The notes: a model not told the origin generated them from the sequence alone. A DNA stretch of 64,000 nt from Streptomyces noursei (GCF_016917755.1 NZ_CP070326.1:4650001-4714000), one strand, 5' to 3'; positions 36,464 to 45,856 are shown, counted from the first letter of the stretch. A program made the numbers and translations.

Positions 36464-37842
36464 GCGTTCACCCCCAGGTGAGCGTCGTTGTCGGCCCAGA
36501 GGGTCGACTTGGCGGGGTCGAAGGGACAGCCCTTGCCGGTGATGTGCTCCTCGTACTCCGCGCGGAAGTACTGGAGCGAGGAGAAGATCGGCGAGGCGGC
36601 GCCGTCGCCGAGGGCGCAGAAGGACTTGCCGTTGATGTTGTCGGCGATGTCGCCGAGCTTGTCGAGGTCTTCGAGTCGGCCCTTGCCGGCCTCGATGTCG
36701 CGGAGCAACTGCACCAGCCAGTACGTCCCTTCACGGCACGGGGTGCACTTTCCGCAGGACTCGTGGGCGTAGAACTCGGTCCAGCGGGTGACCGCCCGGA
36801 CGACGCAGGTGGTCTCGTCGAAGCACTGCAGCGCCTTGGTGCCGAGCATCGAGCCGGCCGCGCCGACGCCCTCGTAGTCGAGCGGGACGTCGAGGTGCTC
36901 CTCGGTGAACATCGGGGTCGAGGAGCCGCCCGGCGTCCAGAACTTCAGCCGGTGCCCCGGGCGCATGCCGCCGCTGATGTCGAGCAGCTGGCGCAGTGTG
37001 ATCCCCAACGGGCCTTCGTACTGGCCGGGGTTGGCGACGTGGCCGCTGAGCGAGTAGAGCGTGAAGCCCGGGGACTTCTCGCTGCCCATCGTCCTGAACC
37101 AGTCCTTGCCCTTGTTGAGGATCGCGGGAACCGAAGCGATGGATTCGACGTTGTTCACCACAGTGGGGCAGGCGTAGAGGCCGGCCACCGCGGGGAAGGG
37201 GGGACGCAGACGGGGTTGGCCGCGACGGCCCTCCAGGGAGTCCAGCAGCGCGGTTTCCTCACCGCAGATGTACGCGCCGGCGCCCGCGTGCACCGTGACG
37301 TCCAGGTCGAGGCCCGAGCCGAGGACGTCTTTGCCGAGGTAGCCCGCCGCGTACGCCTCGCGCACGGCCTCGTGCAGCCGGCGCAGGACGGGCACGACCT
37401 CGCCGCGCAGATAGATGAAGGCACGGCTCGACCGGATCGCGTGACAGGCGATCACGATTCCCTCGATGAGGGCATGCGGGTTGGCGAAGAGGAGCGGGAT
37501 GTCCTTGCAGGTCCCGGGCTCCGACTCGTCGGCGTTGACGACGAGATAGTGCGGTTTGCCGTCGCCCTGCGGGATGAACTGCCATTTCATCCCGGTCGGG
37601 AAGCCGGCGCCGCCACGGCCGCGGAGCCCGGAGTCCTTGACGTAGGCGATGACGTCGTCCGGGGCCATCGCGAGGGCCTTGCGCGCGCCTTCGTAGCCCT
37701 CGTGACGCAGATACGTCTCCAGGGTCCAGGACTCGGGGGCGTCCCAGAAGGCGGAGAGGACGGGGGCGAGGACCTTCTCCGGACTGGTCGGTCCTCCGGC
37801 GTGCGGCCGGGAGGCCCCGCCGAACTCGGCTGCCACGGTCAT
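36460..37842 (-). CDS. nuoF: NADH-quinone oxidoreductase subunit F (NADH/FMN subunit)
   Basis: This 460-residue subunit oxidises NADH. The Gly-rich NADH/FMN region is GLRGRGGAGFPTGMKW followed by VVNADESEPGTCKD. The FMN-contact segment GAGAYICGEETALLDSLEG is present. The C-terminal [4Fe-4S] cluster N3 motif is SCGKCTPCREGT, with a distal Cys in FCALGDGAASP. ATG at 37842 shares a base with the nuoE stop (TGATG); its own stop overlaps the nuoG ATG. Confidence 0.97.
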   Translation of the reverse strand: MTVAAEFGGASRPHAGGPTSPEKVLAPVLSAFWDAPESWTLETYLRHEGYEGARKALAMAPDDVIAYVKDSGLRGRGGAGFPTGMKWQFIPQGDGKPHYLVVNADESEPGTCKDIPLLFANPHALIEGIVIACHAIRSSRAFIYLRGEVVPVLRRLHEAVREAYAAGYLGKDVLGSGLDLDVTVHAGAGAYICGEETALLDSLEGRRGQPRLRPPFPAVAGLYACPTVVNNVESIASVPAILNKGKDWFRTMGSEKSPGFTLYSLSGHVANPGQYEGPLGITLRQLLDISGGMRPGHRLKFWTPGGSSTPMFTEEHLDVPLDYEGVGAAGSMLGTKALQCFDETTCVVRAVTRWTEFYAHESCGKCTPCREGTYWLVQLLRDIEAGKGRLEDLDKLGDIADNINGKSFCALGDGAASPIFSSLQYFRAEYEEHITGKGCPFDPAKSTLWADNDAHLGVNA

Positions 37843-38636
37843 CACTCCCCCTCCTCGTGGGTCGGGCCGGCGGCCTCGTCGGTCGGGCCGTCCGCGGTAG
37901 CGCGCGGCGAGACGACGTGGTCGGCGTGACCGGGCGGTGTCTCGCCCCGGGCCAGCCGCAGTCCGACCAGGGAGGCGGGGCCGGCACCGCCGGTCGCCGC
38001 GACGGCGCCGGGCCGGGTGTCGGGGAAGCCGGCGAGGATCCGGGCGGTCTCCTTGAAGGAGCAGAGCGGGGCGCCGCGGGTGGGTTCGACGGTCCGGCCG
38101 GCCCGCAGGTCGTCGACGAGCTGCCGGGCGGAGCGGGGGGTCTGGTTGTCGAAGAACTCCCAGTTGACCATCACGACGGGGGCGAAGTCGCAGGCGGCGT
38201 TGCACTCGATGTGTTCGAGGGTGATCGCGCCGTCGTCGGTGGTCCCGCCGTTGTCGACGCCGAGGTGCTCCTTGAGCTCCTCGAAGATGGCGTCGCCGCC
38301 CATCACCGCGCACAGGGTGTTGGTGCAGACCCCGACCTGGTAGTCGCCGCTGGGCTTGCGGCGGTACATGGAGTAGAAGGTCGACACGGCGGTGACCTCG
38401 GCGGTGGTCAGCCCCAGCTGTTCGGCGCAGAAGCGGATGCCGGTGCGGGTGACGTAGCCGTCCTCGGCCTGGACGAGGTGGAGCAGCGGCAGCAGCGCCG
38501 AGCGGGAGTCGGGGTAGCGCGCGATCACCTCCTCGGCGTCCGCGGCGAGCCGGGCCTTGACGTCGGCCGGATAGTCGGGTGCCGGAAGCCGGGGCATCCC
38601 CAGCTGGACGTCCTTGGGTGCCGGAGTGGCGTTCAC
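37842..38636 (-). CDS. nuoE: NADH-quinone oxidoreductase subunit E ([2Fe-2S])
   Basis: This 264-residue thioredoxin-fold subunit binds cluster N1a. The four ligands are in VCTNTLC and HIECNAACDFAPVV. The N-terminal helical part is typical; the last ~70 residues are an Ala/Gly/Pro-rich extension, so it is longer than the usual ~170-240. The start is GTG at 38636, overlapping the nuoD stop (GTGA). Confidence 0.96.
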   Translation of the reverse strand: MNATPAPKDVQLGMPRLPAPDYPADVKARLAADAEEVIARYPDSRSALLPLLHLVQAEDGYVTRTGIRFCAEQLGLTTAEVTAVSTFYSMYRRKPSGDYQVGVCTNTLCAVMGGDAIFEELKEHLGVDNGGTTDDGAITLEHIECNAACDFAPVVMVNWEFFDNQTPRSARQLVDDLRAGRTVEPTRGAPLCSFKETARILAGFPDTRPGAVAATGGAGPASLVGLRLARGETPPGHADHVVSPRATADGPTDEAAGPTHEEGE

Positions 38637-39967
38637 CGGTCGACGCCTCCCATCACGGGGTCGATGGACGCGACGGCGACGATGACGTCGGCGACCTGGC
38701 CGCCTTCACACATCGCTGCCATGGCCTGCAGGTTGGTGAAGGACGGGTCGCGGAAGTGCACCCGGTAGGGTCGGGTGCCGCCGTCGCTGACCACGTGCAC
38801 GCCCAGCTCGCCCTTGGGCGACTCCACGGCGGCGTACGCCTGTCCTGGCGGGACCCGGAAGCCCTCCGTCACCAGCTTGAAGTGGTGGATCAGGGCCTCC
38901 ATCGAGGTGCCCATGATCTTCTTGATGTGGTCGAGGGAATTGCCGAGGCCGTCGGGGCCGAGTGCCAACTGGGCGGGCCAGGCGATCTTCTTGTCGGCGA
39001 CCATCACCGGCCCCGGCTCCAGCCGGTCCAGGCACTGTTCGACGATCCTCAGCGACTGGCGCATCTCCTCCAGCCGGATCAGGAACCGGCCGTAGGCATC
39101 GCAGGTGTCGGCTGTCGGCACCTCGAAGTCGTAGGTCTCGTATCCACAGTACGGCTGTGCCTTGCGCAGGTCATGGGGCAGTCCGGCGGAGCGGACGATG
39201 GGCCCGGTGGCCCCGGTGGCCATGCAGCCGGCCAGGTCGAGGTAGCCGACGTCCTCCATGCGCGCCTTGAAGACCGGGTTGCCGGTGGCGAGCTTGTCGT
39301 ACTCGGCCATGTTCTTGCGCATCTTCTTGACGAAGGCGCGGACCTGGTCGACGGCGCCGGGCGGCAGGTCCTGGGCGAGGCCGCCGGGGCGGATGTAGGC
39401 GTGGTTCATCCGCAGACCGGTGATCAGCTCGTAGATGTCGAGGATCAGCTCCCGGTCGCGGAAGCCGTAGATCATGATCGTGGTGGCGCCCAGCTCCATG
39501 CCGCCGGTGGCGATGCACACCAGGTGGGAGGAGAGCCGGTTGAGCTCCATCAGCATCACGCGGATCGCGGTGGCCCGGTCCGGGACGTCGTCGGTGATGC
39601 CGAGCAGCTTCTCCACGGCCAGGCAGTACGCCGTCTCGTTGAAGAACGGCGTGAGGTAGTCCATCCGCGTCACGAAGGTGGTGCCCTGCGTCCAGGTCCG
39701 GAATTCGAGGTTTTTCTCGATGCCGGTGTGCAGGTAGCCGATGCCGCAGCGGGCCTCGGTGACGGTCTCGCCGTCGATCTCCAGGATCAGCCGGAGCACG
39801 CCGTGGGTGGAGGGGTGCTGCGGCCCCATGTTGACGATGATCCGCTCGTCGTCGGACTTCGCGGCGGCCGCGGCGATCTCGTCCCAGTCGCCACCGGTGA
39901 CGGTGTAGACGGGGCCCTCGGTGGTCTCGCGGACGGATGCGCGGGACGCCTCGCTGGGAGTGCTCAT
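38633..39967 (-). CDS. nuoD: NADH-quinone oxidoreductase subunit D (49-kDa quinone-site subunit)
   Basis: This 444-residue subunit forms the quinone pocket with NuoB and NuoH. Characteristic stretches are NMGPQHPSTHGVLRLILEID, CGIGYLHTGIEKNLE and the C-terminal FRDPSFTNLQAM...VIVAVASIDPVMGGVDR, the remnant of the [NiFe]-hydrogenase large-subunit fold. It is the only nuoD in the window; the reduced cluster at 1-6149 has none. ATG at 39967 overlaps the nuoC stop. Confidence 0.97.
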   Translation of the reverse strand: MSTPSEASRASVRETTEGPVYTVTGGDWDEIAAAAAKSDDERIIVNMGPQHPSTHGVLRLILEIDGETVTEARCGIGYLHTGIEKNLEFRTWTQGTTFVTRMDYLTPFFNETAYCLAVEKLLGITDDVPDRATAIRVMLMELNRLSSHLVCIATGGMELGATTIMIYGFRDRELILDIYELITGLRMNHAYIRPGGLAQDLPPGAVDQVRAFVKKMRKNMAEYDKLATGNPVFKARMEDVGYLDLAGCMATGATGPIVRSAGLPHDLRKAQPYCGYETYDFEVPTADTCDAYGRFLIRLEEMRQSLRIVEQCLDRLEPGPVMVADKKIAWPAQLALGPDGLGNSLDHIKKIMGTSMEALIHHFKLVTEGFRVPPGQAYAAVESPKGELGVHVVSDGGTRPYRVHFRDPSFTNLQAMAAMCEGGQVADVIVAVASIDPVMGGVDR

Positions 39968-40721
39968 CAGGTGTACGACCTCCGCTGGTCGGGAGCAGGG
40001 ATCTGCGCGCCCTTGTACTCGACGGGGATGCCGCCGAGGGGGTAGTCCTTGCGCTGCGGGAAGCCCTGCCAGTCGTCCGGCATCATGATCCGCGTGAGCG
40101 CGGGGTGCCCGTCGAAGATCAGGCCGAAGAAGTCGTAGGTCTCGCGCTCGTGCCAGTCGTTGGTCGGGTAGATCTCGACGATCGACGGCAGGTGCGGGTC
40201 GGCGTCGGGGGCGGTGACCTCCAGCCGGATCAGCCGGTTGTGGGTGATCGACCGCAGGTGGTAGACGGCGTGCAGCTCACGGCCCTTGTCGCCGGGGTAG
40301 TGGACGCCGCTGACGCCGGTGCACAGCTCGAAGCGGAGCGCGGGGTCGTCGCGCAGGGTCCGGGCGACGGCCGGCAGGTACTCCCGCTGGACGTGGAAGG
40401 TGATCTCGCCGCGGTCCACCACGGTCTTCTCGATGACGTTCTCGGGCACCAGGCCCTTCTCGTCGAGGGCACCCTCCAGCTCGTCGGCGATCTCGTCGAA
40501 CGTGCCGTAGCCTTCACCGGCGCCGGCCGGTCCGCCGTAGGGCCGGGTGCTGGCGCCGGGCAGCCGGACGGTGCGGACCAGCCCGCCGTAACCGGAGGTG
40601 TCCCCGCCGTTGTTGGCGCCGAACATCCCGTGGCGGGTGCCGATCACCTCGCCGGTGTCCGCGCGCTGCGCCGGGACGGCCTCTTCGGGGGCGTCCGGGT
40701 TCGGGGGGTTCGTCGGCTCGC

Positions 40722-40725
<4 letters not shown>
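39967..40725 (-). CDS. nuoC: NADH-quinone oxidoreductase subunit C
   Basis: This 252-residue 30-kDa peripheral subunit has the signature NDWHERETYDFFGLIFDGHP and the C-terminal GFPQRKDYPLGGIPVEYKG. The N-terminal ~65 residues are a variable Pro/Gly/Asn-rich extension. The GTG at 40725 overlaps the nuoB stop (GTGA). It ends normally, in contrast to the second-cluster copy with its ~175-residue tail. Confidence 0.96.
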
Positions 40726-41312
<587 letters not shown>

Positions 41313-41321
41313 GGGTGACCC

Positions 41322-41681
41322 CTAGTCCCATTCCAGGCCGCCGCGACGCCAGACATAGGCGTAGGCGACGAAGACGGTGAGCGCGAAGAGGAGCATCTCG
41401 ACGAGCCCGAACAGCCCCAGGGCGTCGAAACTGACCGCCCAGGGATAGAGGAAGACGATCTCGATGTCGAAGACGATGAAGAGCATCGCCGTCAGGTAGT
41501 ACTTGATCGGGAAGCGACCGCCGCCTGACGGGTGCGGCGTCGGCTCGATTCCGCATTCGTACGCTTCGAGCTTGGCCCGGTTGTAGCGCCTGGGGCCGAT
41601 GAGCGTGGCCATGACCACGGAGAAGATCGCAAAGCCTGCCCCGAGGGCTCCCAGTACGAGGATGGGCGCGTAAGCGTTCAC
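41322..41681 (-). CDS. nuoA: NADH-quinone oxidoreductase subunit A
   Basis: This 119-residue, three-helix subunit is the first gene of the nuoA-N operon. Conserved elements are KLEAYECGIEPTP and LFIVFDIEIVFLYPWA. GTG at 41681 with a GGGAGCGAGG ribosome site is preferred to the longer frame from 41762, because the extra 27 residues would read through the leader and the Rex site. A Rex-type operator lies about 80 bases upstream. Confidence 0.95.
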   Translation of the reverse strand: MNAYAPILVLGALGAGFAIFSVVMATLIGPRRYNRAKLEAYECGIEPTPHPSGGGRFPIKYYLTAMLFIVFDIEIVFLYPWAVSFDALGLFGLVEMLLFALTVFVAYAYVWRRGGLEWD

Positions 41682-41748
41682 CGTCCTCGCTCCCTTCAGT
41701 CGACGATGACTGGATGGCGGTCCGCTCGGGCTCGCCGGCCGCCCCGAG

Positions 41749-42072
41749 GTGATCACGTACATGTGAGGCAGTTCACAAGCCCGATGCCCGCATCTTATGC
41801 CCGTCGGTCTGTGATCTGCGACACGGGGTCAGCCAACGCCTTTGTGATCTTCACCACCTGACGAAGGATCATGAAGTCGGATGACCGGTGATCTCCCTAC
41901 ACGAAGCACGCAAGTGATCACCAGAGGTGATATTCGCCGGTGTTACCGCTGGTCAGCGCGACAACCTCATTATCAAGACACATGGCCGATAAGCAAATTG
42001 GCGCTGGACGGGAGTCAACTGCTATATGCGCGACGGGCGTAGACGTGATGCGCTCGTGACCTCGCCGTGATC
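41749..42072. repeat. Cluster of six GTGATC sites
   Basis: Exact GTGATC occurs at 41749, 41811, 41844, 41888, 41914 and 42067. The sites at 41749 and 41914 are full GTGATCAC palindromes. Five fall within 171 bases, far above chance in GC-rich DNA. They flank and overlap the nuoA promoter region, so they look like an unassigned regulator's operators. Confidence 0.55.
41762..41777. promoter_or_regulatory. Rex operator (ROP) upstream of nuoA
   Basis: TGTGAGGCAGTTCACA matches the Rex consensus TGTGA-N6-TCACA perfectly. Rex is the actinobacterial NADH/NAD+ sensing repressor, and nuoA-N is a known Rex target in S. coelicolor (recalled literature). The site is just downstream of a -10-like TAAGAT (41797-41792, minus strand), suitable for blocking transcription of nuoA-N. 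Confidence 0.88.
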
Positions 42073-42446
42073 GTCGGCACGTGCTTCGGTTCACGAGCGG
42101 AGGGTCGGAATCGCGCAACGACGGGGTGCGCGCGGCCGGTCGACGGCCGACGGTCGGTCACAGGAACATAACGGACACTCACGAGTGACCTATCCCACGC
42201 GATTTGAAGTCATAAGACCTTGACGCCCGGGAAGCCTTGGCGCGGCGAATCAAGAAGTGATAAGCGCGCCCGGAGGCCGCGCCGGCCATCAAATGCCGTG
42301 CGTAGGAACATGATCGAGAAATTCGGACATCGCGCCGGCGCTACGGCAGTTGACGAAAAGTCCGTTTTATTCGTCGCGTACACATCAAGTGTGGCGCACC
42401 CCACCTTTGTTGGCAGCAACCTGCGGCTCCTGATAGCCGTGGTGCC

Positions 42447-43256
42447 ATGTCCCCGAACGCACTCATACCCAGCCACCGGAAGCCCCGCCGCTCCGCGTCC
42501 TCGCGGGCCCTGCGTGCGGGCGTGACCGGTGGCTTCCTCACGCTCGCGGTGACCGGCGCGACCGTGCCGGCCAATGCCGTCGACAAGCCCGTCTCCGAAA
42601 CCCAGGAGATGCCCACCATCACGACGGCGCTGGCCACCAGCGCCGCCAAGAGCGCCGACGCCGCACAGCAGGCCGCCTTCAACTACGAGCGGCAGGCGCT
42701 CCAGGACGCGGCGGCCGCCCAGGCCGACAAGGCCGCGGACAAGGCGAAGGCCGCCGCCGAGAAGAAGGCCAAGGCCGAGGCCGAGGCGAAGAAGGCCGCC
42801 GAAGAGGCCCGCAAGGCCAAGGAAGCCTCGCAGACCCGCGCCTCCCGCTCGGACGCGCGCAGCACCCTCTCCGCAGTCTCCGACGCCCCCTCCACCGGCA
42901 GCGGCAGCACCGCCACCCTCGTCTCCTTCCTCAAGGCGCAGCTCGGCAAGGCGTACGTGCTCGGCTCCAGCGGCCCGTCCTCGTACGACTGCTCCGGCCT
43001 GACCCAGGCCGCGTTCTCCCAGATCGGCATCGACCTGCCGCGCGTCTCGCAGAGCCAGTCGACCACCGGCACCCAGGTCGGCCTCGGCAACCTCCAGGTC
43101 GGCGACATCCTGTACTGGGGCAGCGCGGGCAGCGCCTACCACGTCGCCGTCTACGTCGGGAACGGCAACTTCATCGGCGCCCAGAACCCGAGCACCGGCA
43201 TCGTCGAGCGGCCCCTCAGCTACGACATGCCCACCGGCGCGGTGCGCGTCCTGTAA
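42447..43256 (+). CDS. Secreted NlpC/P60 peptidoglycan endopeptidase
   Basis: The 269-residue cell-wall hydrolase has a signal sequence (about residues 1-44, ending ANAVDK) and an Ala/Lys/Glu-rich coiled-coil region (about 60-135). The C-terminal NlpC/P60 domain (about 150-269) has catalytic Cys182 in SYDCSGLTQAAF and His232 in AYHVAVYVGNG. This family cleaves D-Glu-diamino acid bonds in stem peptides. No strong ribosome site precedes ATG 42447, although the leader is long, which hints at regulated translation or leader structure. A perfect hairpin terminator follows. Confidence 0.92.
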   Translation: MSPNALIPSHRKPRRSASSRALRAGVTGGFLTLAVTGATVPANAVDKPVSETQEMPTITTALATSAAKSADAAQQAAFNYERQALQDAAAAQADKAADKAKAAAEKKAKAEAEAKKAAEEARKAKEASQTRASRSDARSTLSAVSDAPSTGSGSTATLVSFLKAQLGKAYVLGSSGPSSYDCSGLTQAAFSQIGIDLPRVSQSQSTTGTQVGLGNLQVGDILYWGSAGSAYHVAVYVGNGNFIGAQNPSTGIVERPLSYDMPTGAVRVL

Positions 43257-43287
43257 TCACGGACCGCGGCACCCCGGACCGCTCCAT

Positions 43288-43323
43288 GGAACCGCCCCTT
43301 CCCCGCTCGGGAGGGGCGGTTCC
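43288..43323 (+). terminator. Terminator after the NlpC/P60 gene
   Basis: A perfect 12-bp stem, GGAACCGCCCCT against AGGGGCGGTTCC with a 12-base loop, starts 32 bases after the stop. Confidence 0.85.
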
Positions 43324-43497
43324 GCGTTGTCCGGGCACCGCGGGGGCGCCCGACGTCCGTTTCGCGCCGCCCAGCGCACCGATCCGGTCAGCCACCGGCC
43401 GTCGGGCCGCACGGGCAGCTACCGATGCGCCCGAGATCCGTTGCACCTCTCGTCACGTCCGCACCACAACGCCGACGGAGAGGAACCCCGCACCCCG

Positions 43498-44316
43498 ATG
43501 AACCCGCACCCCACCGCCCGCCGCACCGTCACCCGGGCCGCGCTCACCGCCGCCCTGGCCACCGCCCTCGGCATGGGCGCGATGCACTCCGCCACCGCCG
43601 CCTCGGCCGGCCCCGGCTCCGCGTCCGCCCCGGCGGTTTCGGCCGTCCGGGCCCGCGCCGCCGACCCCGACGGCGGCTGGAGCCGGGACGGGCTGCACCT
43701 GGACGCCGCCGACAACAAGAAGGTCGACGCGTTCCTGGACCGCGCCCGCCGGGCGGAACGCTCCCTCAGCCCCCAGCTCCGCACCGTCGCACTGTTCAGC
43801 CACGCCACCGTCGTCGGCTTCGACCAGCGGCTGAAGTCCCCCGACTCGCTCAAGCGGAAGGTCGCCACCGCGCTGCGGCAGGCCCCCGGGCAGCGCGTCG
43901 AGACCTCCCTCGCCCAGATCAACGACGCGGTCCGCTACACCCTCCAGTGGCCCACCGGCCAGTACACCCACGGCGTCAGCGTCGCCGCCGGCCTGCTCTC
44001 CTCCTGGGGCAACGACAGCACCCGCTGGTCCAACACCTGGGGCCGTGCCAAGGGCTACAAGGCCATCAACTCCGCCTGGCGCGCCCCCCGCTCGGGCCAG
44101 GTCTTCGAGGTCCAGTTCCACACCCCGCAGAGCAAGACCGCCCAGGTCGAGACCCACAAGCTCTACGAGGAGCAGCGGCTGCCGGGCACCCCACCGGGGA
44201 AGGTGCGCGCACTCCAGGCACAGCAGGACGCGATCTTCGCGGCCGTGCCGGTGCCGGCCGGGGCCGAGCGGCTGACCGGCCCGGCCCGGCGCACCCCGGT
44301 GCCCGTCAGCTCTTGA
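43498..44316 (+). CDS. Secreted RelA/SpoT-like protein, probable ATP nucleotide 3'-pyrophosphokinase
   Basis: The 272-residue exported protein has a signal peptide at about residues 1-36. A RelA/SpoT nucleotidyltransferase-type domain follows: LKSPDSLKRK (111-120), the acidic motif INDAVRYTL with Asp143 and Arg146, AKGYKAINSAW (184-194) and FEVQFHTPQS with Glu204 and Gln206. It ends with a conserved ETHKLYEEQR helix. A signal peptide plus only the synthetase-like fold matches the extracellular ATP nucleotide 3'-pyrophosphokinase of Streptomyces (EC 2.7.6.4), which transfers pyrophosphate to the 3'-OH of nucleotides. Assignment rests on motif recognition. The 3' end overlaps the convergent hydrolase gene by 11 bases. 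Confidence 0.82.
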   Translation: MNPHPTARRTVTRAALTAALATALGMGAMHSATAASAGPGSASAPAVSAVRARAADPDGGWSRDGLHLDAADNKKVDAFLDRARRAERSLSPQLRTVALFSHATVVGFDQRLKSPDSLKRKVATALRQAPGQRVETSLAQINDAVRYTLQWPTGQYTHGVSVAAGLLSSWGNDSTRWSNTWGRAKGYKAINSAWRAPRSGQVFEVQFHTPQSKTAQVETHKLYEEQRLPGTPPGKVRALQAQQDAIFAAVPVPAGAERLTGPARRTPVPVSS

Positions 44317-45121
44317 GGAACTCCAGCAGATCCGCGTTGAGCCGGGCGTGGTGGCTGGCGTAGAGGCCGTGGCCGGCGTCCGGGTACTCCTTGTAGTCGG
44401 CGCCCGGGATCAGTTCGGCGGTCCGCCGGCCGGTGACGTCGATCGGCGCGGAGAAGTCGGCCGCGCCGTGGACGACCAGGGTCGGGATGTCGATCTCGCG
44501 CAGCCCCGCCCGGTGGTCGGTGTGGAAGACCGCCTGCTGCACCTGGACGGTGGCGTACGGCGCGCACGTCATCACCTGCTGGATGGTGAGGTCGATCAGC
44601 AGCGGGTGGACGTCGTTGCCCAGGTGGGTGGCGAAGAAGACCTGCGCCTGATGCGCCATCCACCGGGGCCGGTCGTTCCGCAGCAGCTCCATCGACTGCT
44701 CGAAGGCGGTCTCCGGCAGCCCCTCGGGGTTGTCCTCGGTCTGCTTCATGAACGGCAGGGTCGCCGCGACGAACGCGGCCCGGCGCACCCGCCCGGAACC
44801 GTGCCGGGCCAGATAGCAGGCGACCTCCGCGCCACCCAGCGAGTGCCCGATCAGGGTCACCCCGGTCAGATCGAGGTGCTCCAGCAGGGCGGCCAGGTCG
44901 TCCGAGGTCGACGCGGTGTCGTAGCCGCCGGAGGGCCGGTCCGAGCGGCCGTGCCCGCGCCGGTCGAACGCGATGCAGCGGTAGCCGCGCTCCACGAAGT
45001 AGGGGATCTGGTACTCCCACATGTCGGTGAAGAGCATCGCGCTCGACACGAACACCAGCGGCTCGCCCTCGCCGTACTCCTCGTACCAGAGCCGGGTCCC
45101 GTCGTGGCCTTCGAAGAACAT
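44306..45121 (-). CDS. Alpha/beta hydrolase (haloperoxidase/esterase-like)
   Basis: The 271-residue alpha/beta-hydrolase fold enzyme has nucleophile Ser in LIGHSLGGAEVA, a general-acid region near VVHGAADFSAPIDV and the catalytic His in YPDAGHGLYASHHA. The fold opens with GTRLWYEEYGEGEPLVF. These features resemble non-haem chloroperoxidase/arylesterase-like hydrolases, but the substrate is unknown. ATG at 45121 is chosen for GGGAGGAAG located 6 bases upstream; the longer frame to 45202 adds non-family residues. Confidence 0.88.
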   Translation of the reverse strand: MFFEGHDGTRLWYEEYGEGEPLVFVSSAMLFTDMWEYQIPYFVERGYRCIAFDRRGHGRSDRPSGGYDTASTSDDLAALLEHLDLTGVTLIGHSLGGAEVACYLARHGSGRVRRAAFVAATLPFMKQTEDNPEGLPETAFEQSMELLRNDRPRWMAHQAQVFFATHLGNDVHPLLIDLTIQQVMTCAPYATVQVQQAVFHTDHRAGLREIDIPTLVVHGAADFSAPIDVTGRRTAELIPGADYKEYPDAGHGLYASHHARLNADLLEFLKS

Positions 45122-45288
45122 GGCACTTCCTCCCGTTATGGCGCTTTCGCCGCTTTCGCTTGCGACGCGTCCTACGATGCCGGGCACACGGGAGGCACAC
45201 AATTACCTCCCGGGTCATGGGAGTTGGACCGACGACCGGCGGCCGCCCGCACCCCGGCGGGCGACCCCGGCACCGGCCCGCCGGCGCC

Positions 45289-45744
45289 CTACCAGCCCGC
45301 GCCCGCCGGCTGCCGGGTGGTGGCGTTGAGCCGGTTGAACAGGTTGGTGATGCCGATCGTCAGGACGAGCGCCGCCAGCTGCTTCTCGTCGAAGTGGTCG
45401 GCGGCGGCGTCCCAGACGGCGTCCGGCACCGGGTCGGAGCTGTCCGCGAGCCGGGTCGCGGCCTCGGTGAGCGCGAGCGCGGCCCGCTCCTCGTCACTGA
45501 AGTACGGCGCCTCCCGCCAGGCCGCCACCGTGAACAGCTTGTCGTCGTCGACCCCCGCCTTGCGGGCGCTCCTGGCCCCGCCGTCGACACAGAAGCTGCA
45601 GCCGTTGATCTGGCTGGCCCGCAGGTGCACCAGCTCCAGCGTCTCCTCCGCCACCCCGCCCGTGCGGGTCGCCTTCACCACGTCCAGGAGCGGCTGCATG
45701 GCCTCCGGAATGACCACCGCGGGGTTCTTCATACGTGCTTCCAT
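45289..45744 (-). CDS. AhpD/carboxymuconolactone decarboxylase family protein
   Basis: The 151-residue all-helical protein has the peroxidase-type motif QINGCSFCVDGGARSARKAG, in which the CxxC pair and nearby His/Asp form a thiol-active site. This is typical of AhpD-like alkylhydroperoxidases. ATG at 45744 follows GAGGAG with 7-base spacing; an ATG 12 bases downstream is possible. It is encoded next to the hydrolase on the same strand but separated by 167 bases. A role in peroxide reduction is inferred from family. Confidence 0.88.
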   Translation of the reverse strand: MEARMKNPAVVIPEAMQPLLDVVKATRTGGVAEETLELVHLRASQINGCSFCVDGGARSARKAGVDDDKLFTVAAWREAPYFSDEERAALALTEAATRLADSSDPVPDAVWDAAADHFDEKQLAALVLTIGITNLFNRLNATTRQPAGAGW

Positions 45745-45856
45745 CACTGCTCTCCTCAGCAACCTCGGATGTCCCGGCCGGCGGAGCCGTACCGCCGTGC
45801 CGTGGCCGGCTTCGCGCCGTCACTGCACCGACGGATCCCGAGCGGAGAACGTGACA

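Larger units (their letters stand above)
41682..42446. other. Long AT-richer divergent regulatory region between nuoA and the NlpC/P60 gene
   Basis: These 765 bases hold no credible gene and are visibly less GC-rich than the flanks. The region contains the Rex operator, a -10-like TAAGAT on the minus strand at 41792-41797, and six GTGATC sites. The ~490 bases upstream of the NlpC/P60 start could include a structured leader. I looked for, but could not recognise, a c-di-AMP riboswitch. Confidence 0.6.

Noticed and set aside
33875..36481. Plus-strand frame of ~870 codons opposite nuoG
   Set aside because: It is fully antisense to nuoG, has no family features and arises from the GC bias.
41940..42446. 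Possible c-di-AMP (ydaO-type) riboswitch in the leader of the NlpC/P60 gene
   Set aside because: Riboswitches of this class do control actinobacterial cell-wall hydrolase genes, but I could not match the conserved core here by eye. An Infernal search with RF00379 would decide; a hit would support it.
42210..43142. Minus-strand frame opposite the NlpC/P60 gene
   Set aside because: It is antisense to a clear secreted hydrolase and runs through the AT-richer promoter region without features.
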